A stretch of 64,000 nucleotides of DNA from Streptomyces sp. BK340 (GCF_007827595.1 NZ_VISR01000017.1:1-64000), one strand, 5' to 3'; shown: positions 54,419-63,025, numbered from the stretch's first letter. A program made the numbers and translations. Notes: generated by a model not told the origin, from the letters alone.

Positions 54419-54479
54419 TCAGGCGCTCGGCAACAGCGCCTTCAGGTGCTCCGCACAGCGCTCTCAGGTGCTCCGCACC
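54419..54479. repeat. Three tandem 22-23 bp repeats over the nirD 3' end
   Basis: Units start at 54419, 54442 and 54464. The last two share 15 identical bases (TCAGGTGCTCCGCAC) and the first is degenerate. Each unit begins with TCA, the complement of a TGA stop, and can form a small GGTGC/GCACC hairpin on the minus strand. The third unit contains the real nirD stop. Confidence 0.6.
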
Positions 54480-54823
54480 TGGTAGGCCGTCACCCGCACC
54501 GACTCGTCGTCCAGACACTGCCCGGACTCCAGGTCGAAGCGCTGCTTGAGCAGCGGGGACGCCACGAACGGGCGGCCCCGGTGGGTGCCGGTCAGGCCGC
54601 GGGAGAGGACAGCCGCGCCGCCGAACGGGTCGCGGTTGTCGATGCCGTACAGCCGGCCGCCGCGGTCGCGGAACAGGGCGACCTGGCGGCCGTCCGGCAG
54701 CAGGGCGGCCACACCACGGCCGGGCAGCAGCCGGCTCAGGTCGCAGACCGTGAACCACGCGCCCTCCGGGGAATCCAGCCGGATCTGAACCTTCAGGTCG
54801 GTCGTCTCGGGTGCCAGGGTCAT
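54464..54823 (-). CDS. nirD: Nitrite reductase small subunit
   Basis: This 119-residue Rieske-like protein is of the NirD type. It contains W-F-T-V-C-D-L-S-R-L-L-P-G-R-G and a Y-G-I-D-N-R-D-P-F-G core, and lacks the Cys/His ligands of a true Rieske cluster, as expected for NirD. It supports the NADH-dependent reduction of nitrite to ammonium by NirB in the cytoplasm. The start overlaps the nirB stop by 4 nt (ATGA). Its 3' end carries tandem 22-bp repeats. Confidence 0.93.
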   Translation of the reverse strand: MTLAPETTDLKVQIRLDSPEGAWFTVCDLSRLLPGRGVAALLPDGRQVALFRDRGGRLYGIDNRDPFGGAAVLSRGLTGTHRGRPFVASPLLKQRFDLESGQCLDDESVRVTAYQVRST

Positions 54824-57426
54824 CGCTGGGCGCTTCCTTCCAGGGGGCGGTGGCCGATGGTCAGCAGCGGCAGGTCGGGCTTGATCTGGTCGCGCTCGGG
54901 CACGAAGCCGACGACCGGGTCGGGGGTGTCCGGCGCGTTGACGAAGGACACGAACCGGGCGAGCTTCTCGGGATCGCTGATGGTGGTCGCCCACTCGTCG
55001 GCGTAGTGGGCCACGTGGTCCGCCATCAGGGACTCCAGCTCCTCGCAGATGCCGAGGGAGTCCTCCACCACCACGTCGCGCACATGGTCCAGACCCCCGG
55101 GGATCCGCTCCAGCCAGGTCGAGGTGCGCTCCAGCCGGTCGGCGGTGCGGATGTAGAACATCAGGAACCGGTCGATCAGACGGACCAGCTCGGCGTCCGA
55201 CAGGTCCTGGGCCAGCAGGTCCGCGTGGCGCGGGGTGGCGCCGCCGTTGCCGCCGACGTACAGGTTCCAGCCGTTGGAGGTGGCGATCACGCCGAAGTCC
55301 TTCGACTGGGCCTCCGCGCACTCGCGGGCGCAGCCGGAGACCGCCGACTTGAGCTTGTGCGGGGAGCGCAGGCCCCGGTAGCGCAGCTCCAGGTCGATCG
55401 CCATGCGGACCGAGTCCTGGACGCCGTAGCGGCACCAGGTCTGCCCGACACAGGACTTCACCGTGCGCAGCGCCTTGCCGTAGGCGTGGCCCGACTCGAA
55501 GCCGGCGTCCACCAGGCGGGTCCAGATCAGCGGGAGCTGCTCGACCCGGGCGCCGAACATGTCGATCCGCTGACCGCCGGTGATCTTCGTGTAGAGCCCG
55601 AAGTCGCGGGCGATCTCACCGATCACGATCAGGCCCTCGGGGGTGATCTCACCGCCGGGGATGCGCGGGACGACCGAGTACGAGCCGTTCTTCTGCAGGT
55701 TGGCGAGGAAGTGGTCGTTGCTGTCCTGCAGGGCCGCCTGCTCATCGTCCAGGACGTAGCCGCTCACGCCGATCGAGGGGGCGAGGGAGGCGATGACCGA
55801 CCCCACCGCCGGCTTGCAGACCTCGCAGCCGTCGCCGCCCCGGGCGTCCTCGCGGCCGTAGCGGTCGAGGAGGTCCTGGTAGGTGCTGATGCGCAGGGCG
55901 AGGACGATCTCGTACAGCTCCTCGCGGGTCTGGGAGAAGCAGCCGCACAGACCCTTGTCGACCTCGACGCCGGAGGCCTCCAGTTCGGCGGTGACCAGCT
56001 GGCCGAGCACCTTGACGCAACTTCCGCAGCCCGTGCCGGCCTTGGTGCACTTCTTCACCTCGGGCACGGTCGTGCAGCTGTGGCCGGTGACCGCGCCACG
56101 GATCGTGCCCTTGGAGACGTTGTGGCAGGAACAGATGATGGCCTCGTCGGGCAGTGCGGACGGGCCGAGCTGGGCCCCCGAGCCCGCTCCGGCGGGCAGG
56201 ACGAGCGACTCGGGGGAGACGGGCGGGACGGAGCCGGTCAGGGCGCGCAGGGTGCCGTAGGCGTCCGCGTCGCCGACCAGGATGCCGCCCAGCAGCGTGC
56301 CGTCCCGGCCGATGACCAGCTTCTTGTAGAGGCCTGCGCGGGAGTCGGAGTAGACGACGTCCAGGCAGTCCTCGGTGGTGCCGTGCGCGTCACCGAAGGA
56401 GGCCACGTCCACGCCGAGCAGCTTCAGCTTGGTGGACAGGTCGGCGCCGGTGAACGTCGGCTGATCGGTCTCGTCGGCGGCGATGGCGGCCGCCGCGGTC
56501 TCCGCCTGCTCGTAGCCGGGCGCGACCAGGCCGTACACCCGGCCGTCCGCGGCCAGCGCGCACTCGCCGATCGCGAACACGTGCGGGTCGGAGACGGTAC
56601 GGCACTGCTCGTCGACCGTGATGCCGCCGCGCTCGCCCACGGTCAGGCCGCAGTCGCGGGCCAGCTGGTCACGGGGGCGGACACCGGCGCTGAACACCAC
56701 CAGGTCGGTGGCCAGCTCCGAGCCGTCGGACAGCTTCATGCCGGTGACGGCGCCGGCCTCGTCGACCACGATCTCCTGGGTGCCCACGCCCGTGTGGACG
56801 GTCAGGCCCATGTCCTCGATGGTGCGCAGCAGAGCCGCGCCGCCGCCCTCGTCGACCTGCACCGGCATCAGGCGCGGTGCGAACTCCACGATGTGGGAGG
56901 TGAGTCCGAGACCCTTCAGCGCGCCGGCCGCCTCGAGCCCCAGCAGACCGCCGCCCACCACGGCACCCACCTGGGCCTTCGCCTTCGCGTACGCCTCGAT
57001 CGCGAGCAGGTCCTCGATCGTGCGGTAGACGAAGCAGCCCTCGGCGTCCTTGCCCGGGACCGGCGGCACGAAGGGGTAGGAGCCGGTGGCGAGGACGAGG
57101 GTGTCGTACTCGAAGACCTGGCCGGACCTCGCCGTGACCTTCCGCGCCGCGCGGTCGATCGTCTCCGCCGGGTCGCCGACGTACAGCTCGATGCCGTGCG
57201 CCTCGATGAACTCCGTGTCGGTCATGGAGAGTTCCTCGGGTGTCCGGCCCGAGAAGTACGAGGTGAGGGCGACGCGGTCGTACGCGGGACGGGGTTCCTC
57301 GCACAGCACGACCACGCGGTGCGTGGCGGTCAGGCCGCGCTCGCCGAGTGCTTCGAGGAAGCGCTGGCCGACCATGCCGTGGCCGACGAGCACGATCGTG
57401 GGGGTGGCCCCCGGGGTGGCGGTCAT
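54820..57426 (-). CDS. nirB: Nitrite reductase large subunit
   Basis: This 868-residue NADH-dependent assimilatory nitrite reductase starts with an FAD/NAD domain (I-V-L-V-G-H-G-M-V-G-Q-R-F and A-V-V-G-G-G-L-L-G-L-E-A). A BFD-like [2Fe-2S] module follows (C-S-C-H-N-V-S-K-G-T-I and C-G-S-C-V-K). The C-terminal sirohaem/[4Fe-4S] domain has its ligands in S-C-V-G-Q-T-W-C and G-C-A-R-E-C-A-E. The electron path is NADH to FAD to the clusters to nitrite. Its start directly abuts the upstream oxidoreductase gene and its end overlaps nirD. Nitrogen control is suggested by a GlnR-like box before the operon. Confidence 0.96.
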   Translation of the reverse strand: MTATPGATPTIVLVGHGMVGQRFLEALGERGLTATHRVVVLCEEPRPAYDRVALTSYFSGRTPEELSMTDTEFIEAHGIELYVGDPAETIDRAARKVTARSGQVFEYDTLVLATGSYPFVPPVPGKDAEGCFVYRTIEDLLAIEAYAKAKAQVGAVVGGGLLGLEAAGALKGLGLTSHIVEFAPRLMPVQVDEGGGAALLRTIEDMGLTVHTGVGTQEIVVDEAGAVTGMKLSDGSELATDLVVFSAGVRPRDQLARDCGLTVGERGGITVDEQCRTVSDPHVFAIGECALAADGRVYGLVAPGYEQAETAAAAIAADETDQPTFTGADLSTKLKLLGVDVASFGDAHGTTEDCLDVVYSDSRAGLYKKLVIGRDGTLLGGILVGDADAYGTLRALTGSVPPVSPESLVLPAGAGSGAQLGPSALPDEAIICSCHNVSKGTIRGAVTGHSCTTVPEVKKCTKAGTGCGSCVKVLGQLVTAELEASGVEVDKGLCGCFSQTREELYEIVLALRISTYQDLLDRYGREDARGGDGCEVCKPAVGSVIASLAPSIGVSGYVLDDEQAALQDSNDHFLANLQKNGSYSVVPRIPGGEITPEGLIVIGEIARDFGLYTKITGGQRIDMFGARVEQLPLIWTRLVDAGFESGHAYGKALRTVKSCVGQTWCRYGVQDSVRMAIDLELRYRGLRSPHKLKSAVSGCARECAEAQSKDFGVIATSNGWNLYVGGNGGATPRHADLLAQDLSDAELVRLIDRFLMFYIRTADRLERTSTWLERIPGGLDHVRDVVVEDSLGICEELESLMADHVAHYADEWATTISDPEKLARFVSFVNAPDTPDPVVGFVPERDQIKPDLPLLTIGHRPLEGSAQR

Positions 57427-58641
57427 TCAGGAGCCTCCATCGTTGGTGAGCAGGTGCAGCAGAGAGCCTTCGTCGGGGAGCGGCTCTGCTCCCTCCCAGG
57501 CGCGGGCGAGTGCGCCGACGGTGCCGAGTTCACCGACGAGCACCCCGCCGACCAGGCGGTCGTCGCGGACGACGACCTTGCGGTAGGTGCCCCGGGTGGC
57601 GTCGGCCAGCTGCACGACGTCGTCGCCGGGGCGGGGCTCGGTCTCGCCGAACGCGGCGAGGTCGAAGGGGGAGGCGCGGCCGGTGAGGGTCAGCCGGGTC
57701 AGCGCGCGGGTGCCGGTGTACCGGGCGTGCGGGGCGCCCGCGAGCAGTTCGGCGAGCAGCTCGGCCTGTTCGAGGGCCGGGGCGGCGAGGCCGTAGACCG
57801 TGCCGTCGTGTTCGGCGCAGTCGCCGATGGCGTGGATGTGCGGGTCGGCGGTGCGCAGCTCGTCGTCGACGAGGACGCCCCTGCGGACGGCGAGGCCCGC
57901 CTGCTCCGCCAGACCGGCGCGCGGCCGCACCCCGCAGGCGAGGACCACGAGGTCGGCGTCGAGGGCGTACCCGTCGGCCATCTCCACCGAGCGGACCGCG
58001 CCGCCGACGCAGCGCACGTCCCGCACCCGGCACTCGGTGTGCACCTCGACGCCCAGGTCCAGCAGGTGCCGCAGGACCAGCCGGGAGGCGTTCGGGTCGA
58101 GCTGGCGTTCCATCAGCCGCTCGGCCTGCTGGGCGAGCACCACCTGCGCGCCGCGCACGGCCAGCGCGCGGGCCGCGGAGACCCCGAGCAGCCCGCCGCC
58201 GATGACGACCGCCCGCACGCCCGGGCGTACCGCCTTGGACAGGCCCAGGCAGTCGTCCATCGTGCGGAACGCGTGCACGCCCTCCGGGAGCTGGTGGTCC
58301 GCCGTGAACAGGCCGCGCAGCGGCGGCAGCACGGGGTTGGAGCCGGTGGCCAGCACCAGCGTGTCGTATGCGATCGACGAGCCGTCGGCGCAGTGCAGCT
58401 GCCGCGCGGTGCGGTCGATGCCGGTGACCCGGGTGCGCACCAGGCCGCCGGGCGCCGGGAGGGAGATCACCTCCGGGGCGTACCGGCCGGCCAGCACCTC
58501 GGCGAGCAGCACCCGGTTGTACGGCCGGTGCTCCTCGTCGCCGACGAGCAGCGCGGGCGTGCCCAGCTCGCCGAGCCGCCGGGCGAGCCGTACGCCCGCG
58601 AGGCCGGCGCCGATCACCACCACATGCGTATTCGAGGTCAT
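57427..58641 (-). CDS. NirB-associated NAD(P)/FAD-dependent oxidoreductase
   Basis: This 404-residue flavoprotein resembles the N-terminal reductase part of NirB. The FAD motif is V-I-G-A-G-L-A-G-V-R-L-A near the start, the NAD motif is V-I-G-G-G-L-L-G-V-S-A, and the second FAD contact lies in I-H-A-I-G-D-C-A. It opens a three-gene operon, with 0 nt between its stop and the nirB ATG. It may feed electrons to nitrite or nitrate reduction, but no nitrate reductase is in the window. Gene symbols for such proteins vary (nasC-like, NirB-like), so none is given. Confidence 0.88.
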   Translation of the reverse strand: MTSNTHVVVIGAGLAGVRLARRLGELGTPALLVGDEEHRPYNRVLLAEVLAGRYAPEVISLPAPGGLVRTRVTGIDRTARQLHCADGSSIAYDTLVLATGSNPVLPPLRGLFTADHQLPEGVHAFRTMDDCLGLSKAVRPGVRAVVIGGGLLGVSAARALAVRGAQVVLAQQAERLMERQLDPNASRLVLRHLLDLGVEVHTECRVRDVRCVGGAVRSVEMADGYALDADLVVLACGVRPRAGLAEQAGLAVRRGVLVDDELRTADPHIHAIGDCAEHDGTVYGLAAPALEQAELLAELLAGAPHARYTGTRALTRLTLTGRASPFDLAAFGETEPRPGDDVVQLADATRGTYRKVVVRDDRLVGGVLVGELGTVGALARAWEGAEPLPDEGSLLHLLTNDGGS

Positions 58642-58686
58642 GCAAAGGAGCGTGCGGCCCCGACGTTACCCGGCCGCATCACTCCT

Positions 58687-58702
58687 GTTTCCCGTGAGGA
58701 AC
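58687..58702 (-). promoter_or_regulatory. GlnR-like box upstream of the nitrite reductase operon
   Basis: On the minus strand GTTCC-N6-GAAAC fits the GlnR half-site pair gTnAc-N6-GaAAc with one mismatch, and GTAAC recurs in phase further downstream. It lies 46 nt before the start of the first gene. Confidence 0.55.
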
Positions 58703-58770
58703 GCTGCCCTCAGCGGGGGCGGACCGGCGGTGTGAGGGTCCCGTGCGCGTACCTCGGAGCGCCGTGAGGG

Positions 58771-59391
58771 TCAGCGGCTGCCCGTCAGATGGGCGAAGAC
58801 CACCACGTTGCCCTGGTAGCCGGTGGCCCGCGAATAGGCGCCGCCGCAGGTGATGACCCGCAGCTCGGGGCGCCTGGCCGCGCCGTACACCTTCTCGTCG
58901 GGGAAGTTGCGGGCCGCGTACACCTCCACCGCGTCCACGGTGAACACGGCAGTGCTGTTGTCCTCGCGGTCCACCTCGATGACGGCGCCCCGCTTCAGGC
59001 CGCCGAGGTTGTAGAAGACGGCGGGGCCCTCGGTGTTGTCGACGTGGCCCGCGACGATCGCGGTGCCCGTCTCGCCGGGCGTGGTGCCGGCCTCGTACCA
59101 GCCGGCGAGGTTCTTCTCCGCGGCGGGCGGTACGTCCAGACTTCCGGCGCTGGTGAGCGCGAGGCCCATGAGCGGGGCGCTCACCCTGATCGCGGGGATG
59201 CGGATCCGGGTGGGCGGGGACGGATCGAGCGCGGGCGCCGTGAGCCGTTCCTCGCCCGGGTCGGGGCGGCCCTCGGCGGCCGTCGGCTGCGGGGGCGCGT
59301 GCGTCGCGGATCCCGTGCCGAGCAGCCACACCGCCGCGCCGAGGGCCACGACGGTGACCGCGGTTATCGCGGTGTCCCCGATCCTTCGCAT
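58771..59391 (-). CDS. Class F sortase
   Basis: This 206-residue membrane-anchored transpeptidase has an N-terminal hydrophobic helix (about 9-25) and a short Pro/Thr linker. The sortase barrel follows, with His116 in A-G-H-V-D, catalytic Cys182 in V-I-T-C-G-G and Arg188 in S-R-A-T-G-Y. The ATG at 59391 follows GAGAGGG by 6 nt; an earlier in-frame ATG at 59499 would bury the helix. The next gene upstream, on the same strand, encodes a secreted protein with a C-terminal membrane helix and basic tail, a plausible partner. Class F sortases have few known substrates. Confidence 0.88.
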   Translation of the reverse strand: MRRIGDTAITAVTVVALGAAVWLLGTGSATHAPPQPTAAEGRPDPGEERLTAPALDPSPPTRIRIPAIRVSAPLMGLALTSAGSLDVPPAAEKNLAGWYEAGTTPGETGTAIVAGHVDNTEGPAVFYNLGGLKRGAVIEVDREDNSTAVFTVDAVEVYAARNFPDEKVYGAARRPELRVITCGGAYSRATGYQGNVVVFAHLTGSR

Positions 59392-59556
59392 ACGAAACCC
59401 TCTCCGGAGGCGAACCTCCCGCGAGGCGGGACCTGGGTGGAGTCCTGGAAGGGATCCCGTCAAAGGGACCCCCGTCCCCCTCCGGGCCACGAGGGGCATC
59501 GGACCCGGAGGGGGCGGGACTTGCGGTACCGGCGGACGGACAGCGGAGGGTGTCCG

Positions 59557-60075
59557 TCAGATCCCGTCGCCTCTCGCCCGGCGATGCAGGAGCCAGGTAC
59601 CGCCCGCGGCGGCGACGGCCAGAGCCGCCACACCCGCCGTGGTATGCACGGGGTCGGTGCCGAGTGCGCCGCCGACCCCCGTCTTCACGCTTCCCCGCGG
59701 CTGCACCTGCTCGTGCGCCGCGCCCAATGCCACGACCAGGTCGCCCGTGACCTGCTTGGTGCCCTCCGCGCACTGCGCGACGATCTCGTACGTCCCCGGC
59801 TGCGCGCTCGGTGGCACCCGGAACTGTCCGATCGCCTCGCCCTCGTGCGTACTCGGCGCCAGCGGGAAGGTGCCGGCGCCGACCGCGCCCGCGTCACCGA
59901 CCGCCGTGCCCCGGTCCCCGCAGGCCGCCGTGTTCACGGTGACCTGGCTGCCGGGCATGGTGGTGGACGGGTACACCTGCAGACTGCCGGTCTCGCCGTA
60001 GGCCGGTGCCGTGGCGAGTCCTGCCGCGGCGACGGCGAGCGCGGTACCGGTCAGCAGACGGGCGGTGCGTCGCAT
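59557..60075 (-). CDS. Secreted, C-terminally membrane-anchored protein (possible sortase partner)
   Basis: This 172-residue protein has a Sec signal peptide (M-R-R-T-A-R-L-L-T-G, cleavage near P-A-Y-G at about 27). The extracellular domain contains two cysteines (Cys52 and Cys102, likely a disulfide) and P-P-S-A-Q-P-G-T-Y-E-I, an immunoglobulin-like pattern. A hydrophobic helix lies at about 146-163 and a basic R-R-A-R end follows. The architecture is that of sortase substrates, but no L-P-x-T-G is visible; G-A-L-G-T-D-P precedes the helix. GGGGAG lies 4 nt before ATG 60075. Confidence 0.75.
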   Translation of the reverse strand: MRRTARLLTGTALAVAAAGLATAPAYGETGSLQVYPSTTMPGSQVTVNTAACGDRGTAVGDAGAVGAGTFPLAPSTHEGEAIGQFRVPPSAQPGTYEIVAQCAEGTKQVTGDLVVALGAAHEQVQPRGSVKTGVGGALGTDPVHTTAGVAALAVAAAGGTWLLHRRARGDGI

Positions 60076-60403
60076 GGTGCTCCCCAGGGCTGGTCCGACT
60101 CGTTGATCCGACTCGTACAGGGGGCGCGGCCCCTGCCCTTCCGAGGAAAGTCGCACTCGGGCCCTGCCGCTTCCTGACGGTGCGTCAGAAATGCGATGAA
60201 CGGGTGGCGCCCACGGCCCCCGCACGGGCTAGCCGGGACGAATTCCGGCAGGTCATGGAGGTGCGCGAGAACAAGTATGAAAAGAACACAAATGGCTCCG
60301 CGCTCGAGTGTGAACGGGTGACCGGGCGACCGGCGCACTGCGCCCCACGGATCGTCAGACCTGTCCAACCACCCCCGGGGCAGGGGTACCTGACTTGGCG
60401 GGA

Positions 60404-60571
60404 CCAGGGGGTTTCGTTTGGATCAGGTCGGATCGGGCCGCGGCGTCCGGTGCGGTGCATCGCAAGGCGGAGGAGCACCCGCGTACTGGGCGTACTCGGG
60501 TGGTCCGACAACGCGGCGAGGTGTCGTGCCGGGCGTCGCGGACCCGGGCTGATCCAAACGAAACCCCCTAG
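60404..60571. mobile_element. MITE-like hairpin element, 168 bp (type B ends)
   Basis: The ends are 23-bp inverted repeats with one mismatch, C-T/C-AGGGGGTTTCGTTTGGATCAG reading inward. The core shares with the 24589 element the blocks GCGGCGTC-C/T-GGTGC, GTACTGG-A/G-CGTACT and GCGGCGAG, although the ends differ entirely. Its right CTAG supplies the TAG stop of the TetR gene; the left end has mutated to CCAG. The upstream stretch 60076-60403 shows no gene. Confidence 0.78.
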
Positions 60572-61299
60572 CGCGGCAGGCGCTGGGCCAGTCCGTCGAG
60601 GACGACGTCCAGGCCGTAGTCGAACTTGGCCTCGCGCTGCCGTGCGGGGTCGGCGGTGGCGGCATCGGTGGAGGCGTAGGAGGCGGCGAGGTTGCTGTGC
60701 TCTGCCGCGGCCTGCTGGGCGGCGGGCAGCAGGCGGGCGACGAACTCGGCCTCGGTCTGCCCCGAGCGGGCGACCGTGGTGAGCCAGGCGGCCTCGGTGG
60801 TGCTCATGCCGATCACGTACGCGAGCAGTGCGCTGATCGCTCCCTCGGGGTCGGGGAAGCCGGTCTCGACGAACAGGGCGGCGAGCCGTTCGTTGAGGGC
60901 CATCAGGTTGGGGCCCAGATAGGCGAGTCCCGCCTGGCCCATGACCGTGGAGAGCCAGGGGTGTCGCAGGGCGGTGGCGCGGAAGGCGTGTGCGGTCTCG
61001 GCGGCGGCCGCCCGCCAGTCGGGGCTGTCGGCGGGCGGGACCCGGATCTCGGCGGCGACCTCGTCCACGGCCAGCTCCATCAGCTCGTCCTTGGTGGCCA
61101 CGTGCCGGTACAGGGAGGTCGCGCCGGCGTTCAGCCGGGCGCCGAGCTTGCGCATGCTGAGCGCCTCGATGCCGTCGGCGTCCAGCACGGCGATGGCCTC
61201 GCGGACGATCGCGTCCCGGCTGAGGGAGGGCTGGTCGGGCTCGCGCCGCTGCCGGGCCCAGACGGAGGGGATCGGGTTCGGCTCGGTCCTTGCGGCCAT
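60568..61299 (-). CDS. TetR family regulator (TetR_C, tetracycline-repressor class)
   Basis: This 243-residue repressor has a helix-turn-helix (L-S-M-R-K-L-G-A-R-L-N-A-G-A-T-S-L-Y-R-H-V) and a TetR_C ligand domain (F-V-E-T-G-F and following). ATG 61299 gives the normal N-terminus; the frame remains open into the promoter region, but those codons lie over operators. It diverges from a DHA2 exporter across a 167-nt region with five operator half sites, the classical arrangement of a drug-responsive repressor and pump. The TAG stop is within the MITE's terminal CTAG. Confidence 0.9.
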   Translation of the reverse strand: MAARTEPNPIPSVWARQRREPDQPSLSRDAIVREAIAVLDADGIEALSMRKLGARLNAGATSLYRHVATKDELMELAVDEVAAEIRVPPADSPDWRAAAAETAHAFRATALRHPWLSTVMGQAGLAYLGPNLMALNERLAALFVETGFPDPEGAISALLAYVIGMSTTEAAWLTTVARSGQTEAEFVARLLPAAQQAAAEHSNLAASYASTDAATADPARQREAKFDYGLDVVLDGLAQRLPR

Positions 61300-61338
61300 C
61301 GGCGGACTCCTCTGTGTGCGTACGTCGTTCGCATCAAG

Positions 61339-61432
61339 CGTACAGAGTTCAAGGGTTGCGCACACTGTTCCGGCCTGCGTACAGTGTTCGCATCGAACGG
61401 AACAGTGTTCGCGACATCGGAACGCTGTACGC
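61339..61432. promoter_or_regulatory. Array of five TACAGTGTTC-type operator sites
   Basis: Sites read CGTACAGAGTTC (61339), ACACTGTTCC (61362, inverted), CGTACAGTGTTCG (61378), GGAACAGTGTTCG (61399) and GGAACGCTGTACGC (61419, inverted relative to 61378). They fill the divergent region between the TetR gene and the exporter. Confidence 0.7.
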
Positions 61433-61466
61433 AGCACGGCGTACGGCGACACAAGGGGGAACTCCC

Positions 61467-62963
61467 ATGGAAGCCCGCAACCCACGTCGCTGGTGGATCC
61501 TCGTCGTGCTCTGCCTGAGCACGCTGGTCCTGGTGGTCGACAGCATGGCGCTCACCGTCGCGGTGCCCGCGATGACCGAGGACCTCGGCGCGAGTGCCCA
61601 GGCCGTCCAGTGGATCCTCGACTCCTACGTCCTGGTCTTCGCCGGCCTGCTGCTCACCTCCGGCAGCCTCGGCGACCGCTTCGGCCGCCGGAAGGTGATG
61701 CTGATCGGCCTGCTGCTGTTCGGCGCCGCCTCACTGGCCGGCACGTTCGCCGCCGACCCCGGCCAGGTGATCGCGGTCCGCGTGGCGATGGGCGTCGGCG
61801 GGGCGCTGATCATGCCGTCCACCCTCTCCATCCTCATCACCGTCTTCGACGAGGAGGAGCGCGGCAGGGCGATGGCGGCGTGGGGTTCGGTGTCGATGCT
61901 CGGCCTGGTCGGCAGCCCGGTGCTGGGCGGTGTGCTGGTCGACCACTTCTCCTGGCACTCGATCTTCTTCCTCAACGTCCCCGTGGTCGCGCTGGCCGTC
62001 CTCGCCGGTGTGACCCTGATGCCGGAGTCGAAGGCCCCCTGGCAGAAGGCCGATCCGCTGGGCGCGGTGCTGTCCGCGGCCGGGATGACCGCGCTGGTCT
62101 GGTGGATCATCGAGATCCCGCAGCACGGTGCCTTCGGCGGCCGCTCACTGGTCAGCCTGTCGGTCGCGGCCGGCGCGCTCGCCGCCTTCGTGGTCTGGGA
62201 GAACGTCACCGAGTCCCCGATGGTCCCGCTGGTCCTCTTCAAGCACCGCAACTTCACCGGTGGTTCGCTCTCCCTGGCCCTGGTCCAGATCGGCAACGGC
62301 GGCCTGCTGCTGGTCCTCACCCAGTACCTGCAGTTCGTCCTCGGCTACTCGGCCATCAAGGCGGGCCTGGCCTTCCTGCCGCTGGCCGTGACCGCGATCG
62401 TCGGCAACACCGTGGGTGTGAAGGTGGCCGCGAAGATCGGCAACCGCTTGGTGATCCTGACCGGCATGCTGATCATGGTGGCCTGCTTCGCCCTGCTGAC
62501 CACGGTCGACGCGGGCTCCGGCTTCACCGTCCCGGCGATCGCCCTCGGCCTCCTCGGCCTCGGTGCCGGTGCGGCCATGCCGGCCGCGGTCGGCGCCCTG
62601 ATGGGCACCATCCCGGCGGACAAGGCAGGCGTCGGCTCGGCCCTCAACGACACCGTCCAGCAGGCCGGTACCGCCCTCGGTATCGCGATCCTCGGCTCGC
62701 TGCTCTCCAGCGGCTACACCGGCCGGATGCCCGCCGACGCCCCCGCCCAGGCCCGCCAGTCCATCGCCGGTGCCGTCGCCGCGGCCCACCCGGGCCTCCT
62801 CGGCACCGCCCGCGAGGCCTTCACCTCGTCGATGTCCACCACCTTCGCGCTCAGCGCCCTCGGGGTTCTGGCGGCGGCGGTCCTGGCCACGGTGGTGATG
62901 CGGGACGCCGAGCCGGAGCAGCCCGTCGAATCCCCTTCCCGGGAGCAGGAGTTGGCGGTCTGA
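61467..62963 (+). CDS. MFS drug exporter, DHA2 family (EmrB/QacA type)
   Basis: This 498-residue membrane protein has about 14 helices. Helix 1 carries V-V-D-S-M-A-L-T-V-A-V-P-A-M, where the usual D-x-T-x-x-N-V-A-L-P is altered. Motif A reads G-D-R-F-G-R-R-K and motif C reads L-V-G-S-P-V-L-G-G-V-L. AAGGGGGA precedes the ATG at 61467; earlier in-frame codons cover the operators. Induction by a drug through the divergent TetR protein is expected. Confidence 0.93.
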   Translation: MEARNPRRWWILVVLCLSTLVLVVDSMALTVAVPAMTEDLGASAQAVQWILDSYVLVFAGLLLTSGSLGDRFGRRKVMLIGLLLFGAASLAGTFAADPGQVIAVRVAMGVGGALIMPSTLSILITVFDEEERGRAMAAWGSVSMLGLVGSPVLGGVLVDHFSWHSIFFLNVPVVALAVLAGVTLMPESKAPWQKADPLGAVLSAAGMTALVWWIIEIPQHGAFGGRSLVSLSVAAGALAAFVVWENVTESPMVPLVLFKHRNFTGGSLSLALVQIGNGGLLLVLTQYLQFVLGYSAIKAGLAFLPLAVTAIVGNTVGVKVAAKIGNRLVILTGMLIMVACFALLTTVDAGSGFTVPAIALGLLGLGAGAAMPAAVGALMGTIPADKAGVGSALNDTVQQAGTALGIAILGSLLSSGYTGRMPADAPAQARQSIAGAVAAAHPGLLGTAREAFTSSMSTTFALSALGVLAAAVLATVVMRDAEPEQPVESPSREQELAV

Positions 62964-62980
62964 CCGGAGCGCACACCAGA

Positions 62981-63008
62981 AGGCCGGTGCCCGGACGGGC
63001 ACCGGCCT
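62981..63008. terminator. Perfect 12-bp hairpin between exporter and metalloprotease
   Basis: AGGCCGGTGCCC and GGGCACCGGCCT pair perfectly around GGAC. It lies between the convergent stops at 62963 and 63026. Confidence 0.85.
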
Positions 63009-63025
63009 CGTGGTGTTCCAGGGGC

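Noticed and set aside
54811..58767. A 1318-codon open frame opposite the nitrite reductase genes
   Set aside because: It is an antisense shadow: composition follows the third-position GC of nirB and the flavoprotein gene, and no domain is recognisable. The same holds for the other long antisense frames, for example over ppdK (39014-41830) and the LtaS-like gene (30331-33768).
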